Positions 8,782 through 16,373 of a stretch of 64,000 nt of DNA are shown here, in pieces. The first letter of the stretch is position 1. Every line of letters begins with the position of its first letter. Below the pieces are notes generated by a model, which made no database searches, had not been told where the DNA came from, and worked only from the letters and a program-made list of their open reading frames with translations. Location of the stretch: the NCBI GenBank assembly GCA_046726015.1, contig JBKOZS010000085.1:11326-75325 (forward strand). Direction: 5' to 3'. The translations under genes were made by a program, and so were the position numbers. Source of the DNA: QHWT01 sp046726015. Lineage in GTDB: Bacteria > Acidobacteriota > Vicinamibacteria > Vicinamibacterales > 2-12-FULL-66-21.

Positions 8782-8799
8782 TGTGGTAAATTTGCCACA
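8782..8799. promoter_or_regulatory. near-perfect 18-bp palindrome between uvrA and lpxC
   Basis: TGTGGTAAATTTGCCACA is an inverted repeat with a single mismatched pair, lying 40 bases after uvrA and about 185 bases before lpxC. The AT-rich centre and symmetry suit a dimeric repressor site, although no promoter can be placed beside it with confidence. The rest of this 242-base spacer holds no convincing gene. Confidence 0.4.
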
Positions 8800-8984
8800 T
8801 TCTCGGTCCACGGCCCTGTGGCTGGCCGGCCACAATCGCCATCGATTCTGACGCACGGCGATGTGGCGCAGGATTTACAAAACAAACAAAATCAACTAGT
8901 TAGCTGCGCAACGCGACCGTCAGCAGACGTGGCAGCCCCTTTGCTGAGCTGGTATCGGCTTACCCAGCGTCGTTAAAGAGGTCA

Positions 8985-9908
8985 ATGAACGCGCAGCGTA
9001 CCCTTCGCCGACCTGTATCCTGCACTGGAATCGGGCTTCATTCCGGAAACAAGGTCACGTTGTCACTCAAGCCCGCGCCGGCTGATTACGGCATCCGTTT
9101 TCAGCGGGCGGATCTCGGGGGCCTGGAAATCCCGGCCACCGTCACGCATCTTGGCGGGATTCGGCTCGCAACAGGCCTGACCCGCGAAGCCGTCTCGGTC
9201 GAGACCGTCGAGCACCTGCTTGCCGCGCTCACCGCGCTGGGCATCGATAACTGCATCGTCGAGTTGAACACGCCGGAAGTACCAATCATGGACGGCAGCG
9301 CGGCGCCGTTTGTGTACCTGGTGTTGAACGAGGCGGGCGTCAAGCGTTTGCAGTTGCCGAAGAAGTACCTGAAGGTGCTCCGGCCGATCTCGCTGAGCCA
9401 GGGGGACAAGCGGATCGCGCTCTATCCCTCGGATCACTTCAAGGTCACTTACAGCATCAGCTTCGACCATCCGCTAATCCGCCATCAGTCGCGGACGATG
9501 CGGATCGACGAGGAAACGTTCGTCGAGGAGATCGCGCCGGCGCGCACGTTCGGTTTCCTGAAGGAAGTCGAGATGCTCCGGCAGCGTGGCCTCGCGCTCG
9601 GCGGCTCACTCGATAACGCGATCGTGCTCGGCGAAACGGGCGTGCTGAACAACGCGCTCCGGTTCGAGGACGAGTTCGTCCGCCACAAGATTCTCGACGC
9701 GATTGGCGACCTCTCGCTCGTCGGCTACCCGGTGATCGGGCACCTCGTCGCGCACAGGGCGGGTCACGCGCTGCACACGGCGTTCGCGTCGCGGATTCTC
9801 GAGGAGGCGGATGCGTGGCGGATCGTTGAATCGTCGGTCGACGCGACCATCGCGGGTATGCCGGTCAGGACGCCGGCGGTCAAGGCCGAAGCGCGACTCG
9901 CGAACTGA
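8985..9908 (+). CDS. lpxC: UDP-3-O-acyl-N-acetylglucosamine deacetylase
   Basis: Zinc-dependent committed step of lipid A synthesis, proving a lipopolysaccharide-type outer membrane. The 307-residue protein starts RTLRRPVSCTGIGLHSGNKV and has the zinc histidine in SVETVEHLLAAL (His77), and the HKILDAIGDLSLVG and HRAGHALHTAFA blocks with the remaining ligands and catalytic residues. An AAAGAGG Shine-Dalgarno sequence precedes the ATG. It stands alone rather than in the usual mur/fts cluster. Confidence 0.97.
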   Translation: MNAQRTLRRPVSCTGIGLHSGNKVTLSLKPAPADYGIRFQRADLGGLEIPATVTHLGGIRLATGLTREAVSVETVEHLLAALTALGIDNCIVELNTPEVPIMDGSAAPFVYLVLNEAGVKRLQLPKKYLKVLRPISLSQGDKRIALYPSDHFKVTYSISFDHPLIRHQSRTMRIDEETFVEEIAPARTFGFLKEVEMLRQRGLALGGSLDNAIVLGETGVLNNALRFEDEFVRHKILDAIGDLSLVGYPVIGHLVAHRAGHALHTAFASRILEEADAWRIVESSVDATIAGMPVRTPAVKAEARLAN

Positions 9909-9910
9909 AA

Positions 9911-9996
9911 CGGCTCAGGGCTCAGGGCGTTTTATGACCCTGGGCCTTTTCTCGTCTTACGCCCTGAGCCAGCCATGAGCCCTAAGTCCCAAGCCA
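9911..9996. repeat. GGCTCAGGGCTCA intergenic repeat, copy B
   Basis: This copy contains a perfect 10-bp inverted repeat, GGCTCAGGGC at 9919-9928 and GCCCTGAGCC at 9961-9970, between the convergent lpxC and radical SAM genes. A T-rich run (CCTTTTCTCG) lies inside the loop. It fills the whole spacer and may terminate both transcripts. Confidence 0.7.
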
Positions 9997-10000
9997 TTCA

Positions 10001-11371
10001 CTATCGAACCACCAGCGGCGCTGACGTCGTCGGCGAACCGCACGCCTCGAACCAGTCGATCCCTTCGCTCACCAGGTCGAACTTCAACATGTAGCGTCCC
10101 GGCTGCTCGGGTGCCTTGACGGTCACCGGAATTGTGGCCGTCTCACCGGGCGGCAGTGCCGCGGGAAGCCACGCGCGCTCGTAGTCGCGATTGACGAGCG
10201 TGCCATCCTCCGCGCACAACTGAGCGCCGAGACGGACGAGGCGACGGCCGTAAGTGGCCTGCGCGGGGAACGCGCGGGTCGACAGGTTCGTTACGCGCGT
10301 CGTGACTTCGATCGGCTGCCCCGGCCTGGCCTTGAGCGGGCGTTTGATCAGCTGTTCAAGCCACGATCGCCGGACGTCGATCTGCGCGCGCGGCGTTGCG
10401 CCGGCAATCGCATTCCCGAGGTTGTTCGAATCCCAGATCTCGTGACGGATGGCCTCGTGGTCAGGCGTGCCCGGCAGGAAGCGCCGCGAGAACATGTTCT
10501 CGGGATGATCGGTGATCTCCCAGCACAGCCTGTCGACGCCAATCTCCGCGGCCGTCGTGCGCGCTCGCTGCATCTCCTCGTCGCTGTCGTTGTGCGAAAA
10601 CAGGATGTAGCGCCAGTTGACGAATGGCACGTCGAGACCCTTGGCCCGCTTTTCATCGACGAGGGCTGAAAGGTTTCTCATCGCCTTCGCGAAATCGCCC
10701 CGCTTGCGGTACGTGGCGTACGTTTCCTGTGACGCTCCGTCGATCGAGAACGTCACCTCGTCGATGCCCGAGCGTGCAAGACGGCGCGCCTGCTCCTCCG
10801 AGAACGCGAGACCGTTGGTGCTGGTGTAAAGGTACACGTGCGGAAAGCGCGCCTTGATGTACTCGCACATCTCGATCGCGCGCTTGTGGAGGAACGTTTC
10901 GCCGTAGTTGAAGAAATCGATTCGTACGAGTGACGGGGCGGCCTCGTCGACCACGCGCGTAAAAAGATCGAAGTCGAGCATGCCGGCCTTGCGCGTCCGC
11001 GTGATGCCGGTTTCCGGCGCGCAGCACGCCTGGTCGCACGAAATGTTGCAGGCCGCGGTGCATTCGATATAGAGCCGCGACGGCAGCGGTGCGACGTCCA
11101 GCCCGCGTTGAGGTGGTGCCTCACCCTTGAGCGGCAGCTTCAGCGGGCAGTCGCCGCAGAATTTCGATCCGCCAGCGTTCAGATCGCGGCGAAGAGACGT
11201 CGCGGTGTCGCCGGTCCACACGTCAGAGACGCTCGCCGTGCGGACGTCGCCGAGCACACGCTTACCGTACGGATCAGCGCAGCCGCAGACGAGGCGTCCG
11301 TCGCAGAGGAGCACCATCGTGCTCCAGGGCCATGAACAGGTAAACCGGGTCGCGAGGTAGTTGAGTGACAA
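10001..11371 (-). CDS. atypical radical SAM protein with N-terminal SPASM-like cysteines
   Basis: A 456-residue protein (TTG start). Residues 100-330 look like a radical SAM TIM barrel: RLYIECTAACNISCDQACC, NYGETFLHK (GGE-like), TNGLAFS and VTFSIDGASQETY. Cysteines before it (12, 23, 29, 31, 72, 75) resemble a SPASM auxiliary iron-sulfur domain, which usually sits at the C terminus. The cluster motif reads Cys104-x3-Cys108-x3-Cys112-x3-Cys116-Cys117, so the canonical CX3CX2C spacing is absent. Residues from about 340 look like a beta-sandwich ending DWFEACGS. Substrate unknown; no precursor peptide was seen nearby. Confidence 0.78.
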   Translation of the reverse strand: MSLNYLATRFTCSWPWSTMVLLCDGRLVCGCADPYGKRVLGDVRTASVSDVWTGDTATSLRRDLNAGGSKFCGDCPLKLPLKGEAPPQRGLDVAPLPSRLYIECTAACNISCDQACCAPETGITRTRKAGMLDFDLFTRVVDEAAPSLVRIDFFNYGETFLHKRAIEMCEYIKARFPHVYLYTSTNGLAFSEEQARRLARSGIDEVTFSIDGASQETYATYRKRGDFAKAMRNLSALVDEKRAKGLDVPFVNWRYILFSHNDSDEEMQRARTTAAEIGVDRLCWEITDHPENMFSRRFLPGTPDHEAIRHEIWDSNNLGNAIAGATPRAQIDVRRSWLEQLIKRPLKARPGQPIEVTTRVTNLSTRAFPAQATYGRRLVRLGAQLCAEDGTLVNRDYERAWLPAALPPGETATIPVTVKAPEQPGRYMLKFDLVSEGIDWFEACGSPTTSAPLVVR

Positions 11372-11374
11372 GAA

Positions 11375-11450
11375 TGGCTCAGGACTCAGGGCTCACGGCT
11401 CATGGCGTCTCAAGGCCAAGTAATCAGCCTTGCGTCATGAGTCATCAGCA
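11375..11450. repeat. GGCTCAGGACTCA intergenic repeat, copy C
   Basis: The spacer upstream of the radical SAM gene and downstream of the 88-residue gene contains GGCTCAGGACTCAGGGCTCA, GGCTCATGGC and, reversed, CGTCATGAGTCAT. It belongs to the same family as the other copies. Unlike A and B it separates two genes on the same strand. Confidence 0.65.
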
Positions 11451-11455
11451 CGAGT

Positions 11456-11722
11456 TTACTTCTGCGTCAGTTTCTTCAGGTATCCCCCAAGCCGCTCGTT
11501 CTCGTACGACACGGTATTGAGGAACAGGCTCTCGGAGAGATACGCGCGTCGTTCGTCGTCGGTCATCTGCTCGATGACGTGCTGGATCTCGCGGGCCATG
11601 TCTTCGAAAGTCGACTGGAGCTCGTTCCTCAGGGAGATCTCTTTGTAGAGCGTCTCGAGGATCGTCAGCAGATCGCCATCGAGTGGGAGCGCGGCGCCTG
11701 TCGTCAGCTTGATGGTGCGCAT
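11456..11722 (-). CDS. 88-residue hypothetical protein in a sigma/STAS operon
   Basis: A small soluble protein with no recognised family. It is mostly charged and helical (LYKEISLRNELQSTFEDMAREIQHVIEQ), so a short coiled coil is likely. Its ATG follows the STAS gene stop by one base, so it is almost certainly cotranslated with the STAS protein and the sigma factor before it. By position it could be a partner of that regulatory switch; this is inference only. Confidence 0.7.
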   Translation of the reverse strand: MRTIKLTTGAALPLDGDLLTILETLYKEISLRNELQSTFEDMAREIQHVIEQMTDDERRAYLSESLFLNTVSYENERLGGYLKKLTQK

Positions 11723-11723
11723 C

Positions 11724-12065
11724 TCAGGCTCCGAAACTCTTGACGGCGCTTGGCTCGTCGGGATGCACTTCGATGAAGTTCTGCGCGCCGGTCATGGTCA
11801 GCATCGTCTCGACGCGCTTCTGCACACCGGCCAGCTTCAACGCGCCGCCGGCGGCGCTCGCCTGGCGGTACAGATCCATGAGGCAGCCGATGGTCGCGCT
11901 GTCGACGTAGCCGACCGACGACAGGTCGACGACGACGCGGCGTTCGCCGGCGGCAATCAGCTTCTGCACCGCCGCCGAGAACTCCGACAGCAGCGGGTAC
12001 ATCAGTCGCGATTCGCCGACCCGCACGACCGCGATGCCGTTGGCGTGTTCGGTGGTGATGTTCAT
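11724..12065 (-). CDS. STAS-domain anti-sigma factor antagonist
   Basis: A 113-residue SpoIIAA-like single-domain protein. The phosphorylatable serine is in the conserved YVDSATIG motif (Ser56), after RVVVDLSSV. Such proteins bind and neutralise an anti-sigma kinase when unphosphorylated. Its start overlaps the stop of the sigma factor gene by four bases (ATGA), implying a direct regulatory link. No serine kinase (RsbW/SpoIIAB type) is visible nearby, so the kinase must be elsewhere or the mechanism must differ. Confidence 0.87.
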   Translation of the reverse strand: MNITTEHANGIAVVRVGESRLMYPLLSEFSAAVQKLIAAGERRVVVDLSSVGYVDSATIGCLMDLYRQASAAGGALKLAGVQKRVETMLTMTGAQNFIEVHPDEPSAVKSFGA

Positions 12066-12700
12066 TCAATTACTCCGCTACGCCGGGCGCCGCCGCGCCG
12101 GCGCGGCTGAACCGGCTGTTTATCCTGAAGCCGCTTGATCTGGTGCGCCAGCTCGATGCGGCCTCGGTTGATCCGGGATTTCACCGTGCCTTCCGGAAGA
12201 TTCAAACGGTCCGCGATCTCCTGGTACGACAGTTCCTGCAGGTCGCGCAACACGACGGCGGTGCGCAGCGTGGAGGGCAGCGCCTCGAGCGCCTGCCGCA
12301 GCATGGCCCGCAGGTCCTGGTGTTCGGCGATCGCCTGCGGGCTGCGTTCGGCCGATGCGGGCTGCAGGTCGCCGGCATCGACGTCACGCGCGATCGTCTG
12401 CCGTTCCTTGCGCACGCTGCGGTAGTGATCGATGCACAGGTTGCGGCTGATGCTGATGATCCACGTCTGGAAGTTCGCGCGGCGATCGAAGGTCCTCAAG
12501 GCCTTGAAGATCTTCAGGAAGATGTCCTGCGTGAGATCCTCGGCCTCGTCGTGCTTGCCGACGAACTTGTAGGCGACGTTGAAGACCTTCCGCCAGTTCT
12601 GGCGGACGATGATGTCCCAGGCTGCCTGATCGCCGCTGAGGCACTGTTCGATGAGGCTGTCGGGAGTCGCGGGCTGCGCCGCCGCTGAATCGGCAGACAT
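12062..12700 (-). CDS. ECF-type RNA polymerase sigma factor
   Basis: A 212-residue sigma-70-family protein. Region 2 is FNVAYKFVGKHDEAEDLTQDIFLKIFKALRTF with TWIISISRNLCIDHYR, and region 4 is LRDLQELSYQEIADRLNLPEGTVKSRINRGRIEL. The linker and a basic C-terminal tail (QPRRRGGARR) follow. It heads a three-gene unit with a STAS protein and an 88-residue protein. It is divergent from lysA, with only about 40 bases between the likely start codons. Confidence 0.92.
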   Translation of the reverse strand: MSADSAAAQPATPDSLIEQCLSGDQAAWDIIVRQNWRKVFNVAYKFVGKHDEAEDLTQDIFLKIFKALRTFDRRANFQTWIISISRNLCIDHYRSVRKERQTIARDVDAGDLQPASAERSPQAIAEHQDLRAMLRQALEALPSTLRTAVVLRDLQELSYQEIADRLNLPEGTVKSRINRGRIELAHQIKRLQDKQPVQPRRRGGARRSGVIE

Positions 12701-12743
12701 GCGTGTTTATCTGATATCTTACATGCTTTGTACTCTAATTGAA

Positions 12744-13985
12744 GTGACAGGATTCTTCCGCCAGGGGGCCGCGCTCGTCTGCGACGGCGTGCCGCTCGCC
12801 GACCTCGCCACCGCTCACGGGACCCCGCTGTACGTCTACAGCGCCGCGACGATTGCGTCGCGGTATCGTGCCATCGACCAGGCGTTCGCCGATTACCCCC
12901 ACGCGATTCACTACGCGCTCAAGGCGAACTCGACGTTAGCGATCGCGCGGCTGCTGCGCAGCCTCGGCAGCAATGCGGACGCGAACTCCGGCGGCGAAAT
13001 CGACGTCGCGCTGCGCGCAGGGTTCATCCCGCCGCAAATCGTGTTCACCGGCGTCGGTAAGACGTCGGCGGAGCTCGCACAAGCGATCGACCTCGGCGTC
13101 CGGACCATCAACGCGGAGTCCGCGGGCGAGATCGAGCGCATCGACGCGATTGCACGCGAGCGCGACACGCGCGTCAAGATCGCGCTGCGCGTGAACCCGG
13201 ACATCGACGCGAGGAGCCACCCGCACATTTCGACAGGGCTCAAGACGAACAAGTTCGGCATCGCGCTGTCGGACGTGAAGGAGGTATGCGCACGCGTCCG
13301 CACGATGGCGGGAGTCGAGATCGTCGGACTGCACAGCCACCTCGGCTCGCAGATCACCGACCTCGAGCCGCTGCGCCGAGCGGCCGCGGCGCTGGTGGAG
13401 CTCGCAAGAGAGTTGCGGGGCGCGGGCACCACGATCGAGCATCTCGACCTCGGTGGCGGCCTCGGGATTTCGTACGATGGATCGCCTGTACCGGACGCGA
13501 CCGAGTACGCCAACGCGCTGTTGCCCGTGGTGCGCGAAACCGGTGTCTCGATCATTCTCGAACCGGGACGCCATATCGTCGCGCCCGCCGGCGCGCTGCT
13601 GATGCGCGTCATCGACGTCAAGCAACAGCCGGGAGGCACGCTGTTCGCGATCATGGACGCGGGCATGACGGAGTTGATCCGGCCCATCCTCTACAACGCG
13701 TTCCATCGCATCGAACCCGTCATTAGAACCAACGCACCGGAGGTCGCGTGCGACATTGTCGGGCCGTTGTGCGAAAGCAGCGACACGCTTGGGAAGGACC
13801 GGATGGTGCCGCACCCCGAGGTCGACGAGCTCTACGCGGTGCTCGACGCAGGCGCGTATGGATCGGTGATGGCCTCCACCTACAATCGGCGGCTGCTGCC
13901 CGCCGAAGTCCTCGTCGAGAACGGCACGGCGACGGTGATCAAGCGCCGTCAGACGATCGACGAGCTGCTGGCACTCGAAGCATGA
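12744..13985 (+). CDS. lysA: diaminopimelate decarboxylase
   Basis: PLP-dependent last step of lysine synthesis. The fold-type III enzyme shows the PLP lysine in AIHYALKANS (Lys60 from the GTG at 12744), HLGSQITD, the glycine-rich LDLGGGLGI, EPGRHIVAPAG and the active-site cysteine region GPLCESSDTLGKDR. The frame is open further upstream, with ATGs at 12699 and 12723. The GTG start gives 413 residues and the usual family N terminus (TGFFRQGAALVCDGVPL), and avoids overlap with the divergent sigma gene. Confidence 0.95.
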   Translation: MTGFFRQGAALVCDGVPLADLATAHGTPLYVYSAATIASRYRAIDQAFADYPHAIHYALKANSTLAIARLLRSLGSNADANSGGEIDVALRAGFIPPQIVFTGVGKTSAELAQAIDLGVRTINAESAGEIERIDAIARERDTRVKIALRVNPDIDARSHPHISTGLKTNKFGIALSDVKEVCARVRTMAGVEIVGLHSHLGSQITDLEPLRRAAAALVELARELRGAGTTIEHLDLGGGLGISYDGSPVPDATEYANALLPVVRETGVSIILEPGRHIVAPAGALLMRVIDVKQQPGGTLFAIMDAGMTELIRPILYNAFHRIEPVIRTNAPEVACDIVGPLCESSDTLGKDRMVPHPEVDELYAVLDAGAYGSVMASTYNRRLLPAEVLVENGTATVIKRRQTIDELLALEA

Positions 13986-14011
13986 GGGCAAAGTGAGACG
14001 TCCGACGAATC

Positions 14012-14121
14012 ATCACGAAGTTCACGAAGGTACGAAGGTCACGAAGGCCGTAACGATCACACAATCAAAAACGGGTTCGTTAGTTTCTTCGTGGTCTTCG
14101 TGTTTTCGTGGCCTTCGTGAC
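14012..14121. repeat. CACGAAGG inverted repeat cluster upstream of tmk
   Basis: Several tandem CACGAAG/ACGAAGG units at 14014-14049 face TTCGTGG/CTTCGTG units at 14086-14121. A perfect 12-bp pair GTCACGAAGGCC (14038-14049) and GGCCTTCGTGAC (14110-14121) can form a long hairpin. The element fills most of the lysA-tmk spacer. Confidence 0.6.
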
Positions 14122-14150
14122 GGGATCGTGGTACGGGCTGTCAGAGGCGT

Positions 14151-14744
14151 ATGCGCGGCCTATTGATCGCCTTCGAGGGCTTGGACCAGTCGGGCAAGCA
14201 GACCCAGGCCGAACGGCTGCAGGTGGCGATCGAAGCACGCGGCGAGAACTGCCGTCTGCTGTCGTTTCCCGCCTACGACACCGCGATTGGCGAAGAGATT
14301 CACCGCGCGCTGCACGGCACCCGCGATTACGGGCCGGACGTGATGCAGCTGCTCTACGTGGCCAATCGTTACGAGCACAAACCGCAGATCGAGCAGCGGC
14401 TTGCCGCGGGAACGACGATCGTCTGCGACCGCTACGTTGCCTCGAGCATCGCGTACGGCGAAGCCCACGGGCTGGATCCGCAGTGGCTCGGGGAGATTCA
14501 GCGGTTTCTCCCGGTCGCGGATCTGACGGTCCTGCTCGATATCGCGCCCGAAACGGCAGCCCAGCGCAAGGCCGCGAACCGGGACAAGTACGAACGGGAC
14601 CTGGCGCTCCTCTCGCGCGTGCGCGAGAGCTATCGCCGGCAGGCACAGCAAGCCGGATGGGTTCGGCTCGACGGCACACGCCCGAAGGAGGCCGTGGCCG
14701 CCGACGTCCTCACGGCGTTCGAGTCACGGCTCGCGCGACGATGA
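14151..14744 (+). CDS. tmk: thymidylate kinase
   Basis: Phosphorylates dTMP to dTDP. The 197-residue protein has the P-loop FEGLDQSGKQTQ (8-19), the DRY motif in TIVCDRYVASSIAYG, and the LID-type segment QRKAANRDKYERD. The P-loop has Gln-Ser where many bacterial enzymes have Gly-Ser or Ala-Gly. Length is slightly below the E. coli enzyme. The gene overlaps the 3' end of comF on the opposite strand by 35 bases. Confidence 0.93.
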   Translation: MRGLLIAFEGLDQSGKQTQAERLQVAIEARGENCRLLSFPAYDTAIGEEIHRALHGTRDYGPDVMQLLYVANRYEHKPQIEQRLAAGTTIVCDRYVASSIAYGEAHGLDPQWLGEIQRFLPVADLTVLLDIAPETAAQRKAANRDKYERDLALLSRVRESYRRQAQQAGWVRLDGTRPKEAVAADVLTAFESRLARR

Positions 14745-15462
14745 GCGCGCGCACTTCGCGCGCTCCTGCGGCCAGCAGCACGGCGGCACATGCGTTGAGC
14801 GTCGCGCCCGTCGTGCTGACGTCATCCACCAGCGCCACCGTCATTCCTGCGATCGCCGCCTGACGCGCCGGCGCGAATGCGCCGCGCACGTTCGCGTGAC
14901 GGCGAGATGCGGGCAGATCGGCCTGCGAGGGCGTGCGGCGCGACCGCCGAAGCGTGTGCTGCATTGGCACGCCGAGATGCCGCGCGAGCTCGGCGGCCTG
15001 GTTGAACCCGCGCTGACGCCGGCGTGATGGGTGCAGTGGAACGGGGACAATCACGTCGGCGCCCGCGAGCACCTCTTCGCCACACTCGCGGAGGCGCCTG
15101 GCGAGCGGACGTGCGACCGACACACGCGCGCCGTATTTCAAGGCGTGCACGATCGCGCGCAGCGACCCTTCGTATTTTCCGACCGCGCGAGCGAGTGTGA
15201 TGAGCGGTGGCTTGCGGCGGCACCTCGGGCAGGTCGACTCGGCGACGCTGATGACGCGCCACGATGCCAGCGGATCACCGCAGGTGCGGCAGCAGGGTGG
15301 CGTGATCGGGACGATCGCGTCCCAGCAGCGCCTGCACACTGGGCCACGGGACGGTTCGTCGAGCGGCTCATGGCACGCCGCGCACGCCGGCGCGAGGAGA
15401 ATCGCGAGGGCGCCATCCGCGAGGGACCTCAGCGCAGACCGTAACGGTGCCGCTTCTCCCAT
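14710..15462 (-). CDS. comF: ComF-family phosphoribosyltransferase-like protein
   Basis: A 250-residue protein with N-terminal zinc-binding cysteine pairs (CAAC, CRRC, CRTC, CPRC) and a C-terminal phosphoribosyltransferase fold with the PRPP loop VALVDDVSTTGAT. RRRQRGFNQAAELAR is the ComF signature. ComF proteins are needed for DNA uptake in transformable bacteria and are otherwise linked to recombination. DprA is also encoded in this window (20906-21970). It lies directly downstream of the sigma54-type regulator gene on the same strand, overlapping it by 34 bases. Confidence 0.92.
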   Translation of the reverse strand: MGEAAPLRSALRSLADGALAILLAPACAACHEPLDEPSRGPVCRRCWDAIVPITPPCCRTCGDPLASWRVISVAESTCPRCRRKPPLITLARAVGKYEGSLRAIVHALKYGARVSVARPLARRLRECGEEVLAGADVIVPVPLHPSRRRQRGFNQAAELARHLGVPMQHTLRRSRRTPSQADLPASRRHANVRGAFAPARQAAIAGMTVALVDDVSTTGATLNACAAVLLAAGAREVRALIVARAVTRTP

Positions 15463-16373
15463 AACGCCTTCCGGCTGATGCCCAGGATCTTTGCCGCGTC
15501 TCCCTGGTTGTCCTTCACCTGCCGCAGCACGATCTCGATATAGCGGCGTTCCAGCTCCGCCAGCGTCGGTCGTCGCGAGGCATCAGGTTCGAAGAGCCGC
15601 GATGGGTCGTCGAAGAGTTCCAGTGGAAGGTCGGCCGCTCCGATCGTCGTGCGATCGGCATCGAGCGTCAGGACGGCACGTTCGATCACGTGACGCAACT
15701 CACGCACGTTGCCGGGCCACGGGTGGCGTTCCAGCGCCGACTCCGCCTCGCCCGAGAGCCGCAGCGTCCGTCGTCCCTGCCGTGCAGCCCCGTCGCGCAG
15801 GAACGCGCGTGCAAGCGGAACGATGTCGGTGCGGCGTTCGCGAAGCGGCGGCAGCCGCAGCGGAAGCACCCGCAGCCGGTGGTAGAGATCTTCGCGGAAC
15901 TCCCCGTTGCGTACGCGCGATTCGAGGCCGGCGCCGGCAGACGCAATCACTCGAGCCTGCAGCGCGAACGAGCTTGTTGCGCCCAACCGCTCGGCGCGCT
16001 TCTCTTCCACCAGTCGCAGCAGCTTGGCCTGGCTATCGATCGACAGTTCGGTCACGCCGTCGAGGTACACGGTGCCGCGCCCGGCGGCTTCGAACCGGCC
16101 AGCGCGAGCGATCGTGGCATCGGTGAAAGCGCCGCGCTCGTGCCCGAACAACTCCGCCTCCACCAGATTCTGTGGAAGGCTCGGGCAGTCGATCTTGATG
16201 AAAGGATGCGGGCGGCGCGGACCCGCCGCGTGAATCGCCATCGCCACGGCGTCCTTGCCAACACCGGTTTCTCCCGTGATGAGGACCGTGGCGTCCGCCT
16301 GCGCGATCCGGCGGACCTGCTCGAGGATCTCCCGCATGGCGGGGCTGCGCGCGACGAGCCCCGCGCGGCTCAC
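15429..16373 (-). CDS. degenerate sigma-54 activator-type AAA+ protein with Fis HTH
   Basis: A 314-residue protein with an AAA+ domain and a C-terminal Fis-type helix-turn-helix (AAKILGISRKALWEKRHRYG) but no sensory N-terminal domain. Walker A is GETGVGKD (34-41). Two functional motifs deviate: the sigma-54 contact loop is GAFTDA (81-86) instead of GAFTGA, and Walker B reads VYLDG (Asp105, Gly106) instead of LDE. The open frame extends to 16634, but that part overlaps rsfS and reads as nonsense. The GTG at 16373 overlaps the rsfS stop codon (GTGA) and gives a sensible N terminus. It may act as a repressor or be inactive. Confidence 0.85.
   Translation of the reverse strand: MSRAGLVARSPAMREILEQVRRIAQADATVLITGETGVGKDAVAMAIHAAGPRRPHPFIKIDCPSLPQNLVEAELFGHERGAFTDATIARAGRFEAAGRGTVYLDGVTELSIDSQAKLLRLVEEKRAERLGATSSFALQARVIASAGAGLESRVRNGEFREDLYHRLRVLPLRLPPLRERRTDIVPLARAFLRDGAARQGRRTLRLSGEAESALERHPWPGNVRELRHVIERAVLTLDADRTTIGAADLPLELFDDPSRLFEPDASRRPTLAELERRYIEIVLRQVKDNQGDAAKILGISRKALWEKRHRYGLR

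Noticed and set aside
8746..8976. A 76-residue plus-strand open frame between uvrA and lpxC
   Set aside because: No conserved motif and no ribosome-binding site; it would cover the palindrome at 8782-8799 and the lpxC leader.
10420..10440. A TTCGAATCCC sequence resembling a tRNA T-loop
   Set aside because: It lies within the radical SAM coding sequence and no acceptor stem, D-loop or anticodon stem can be built around it.
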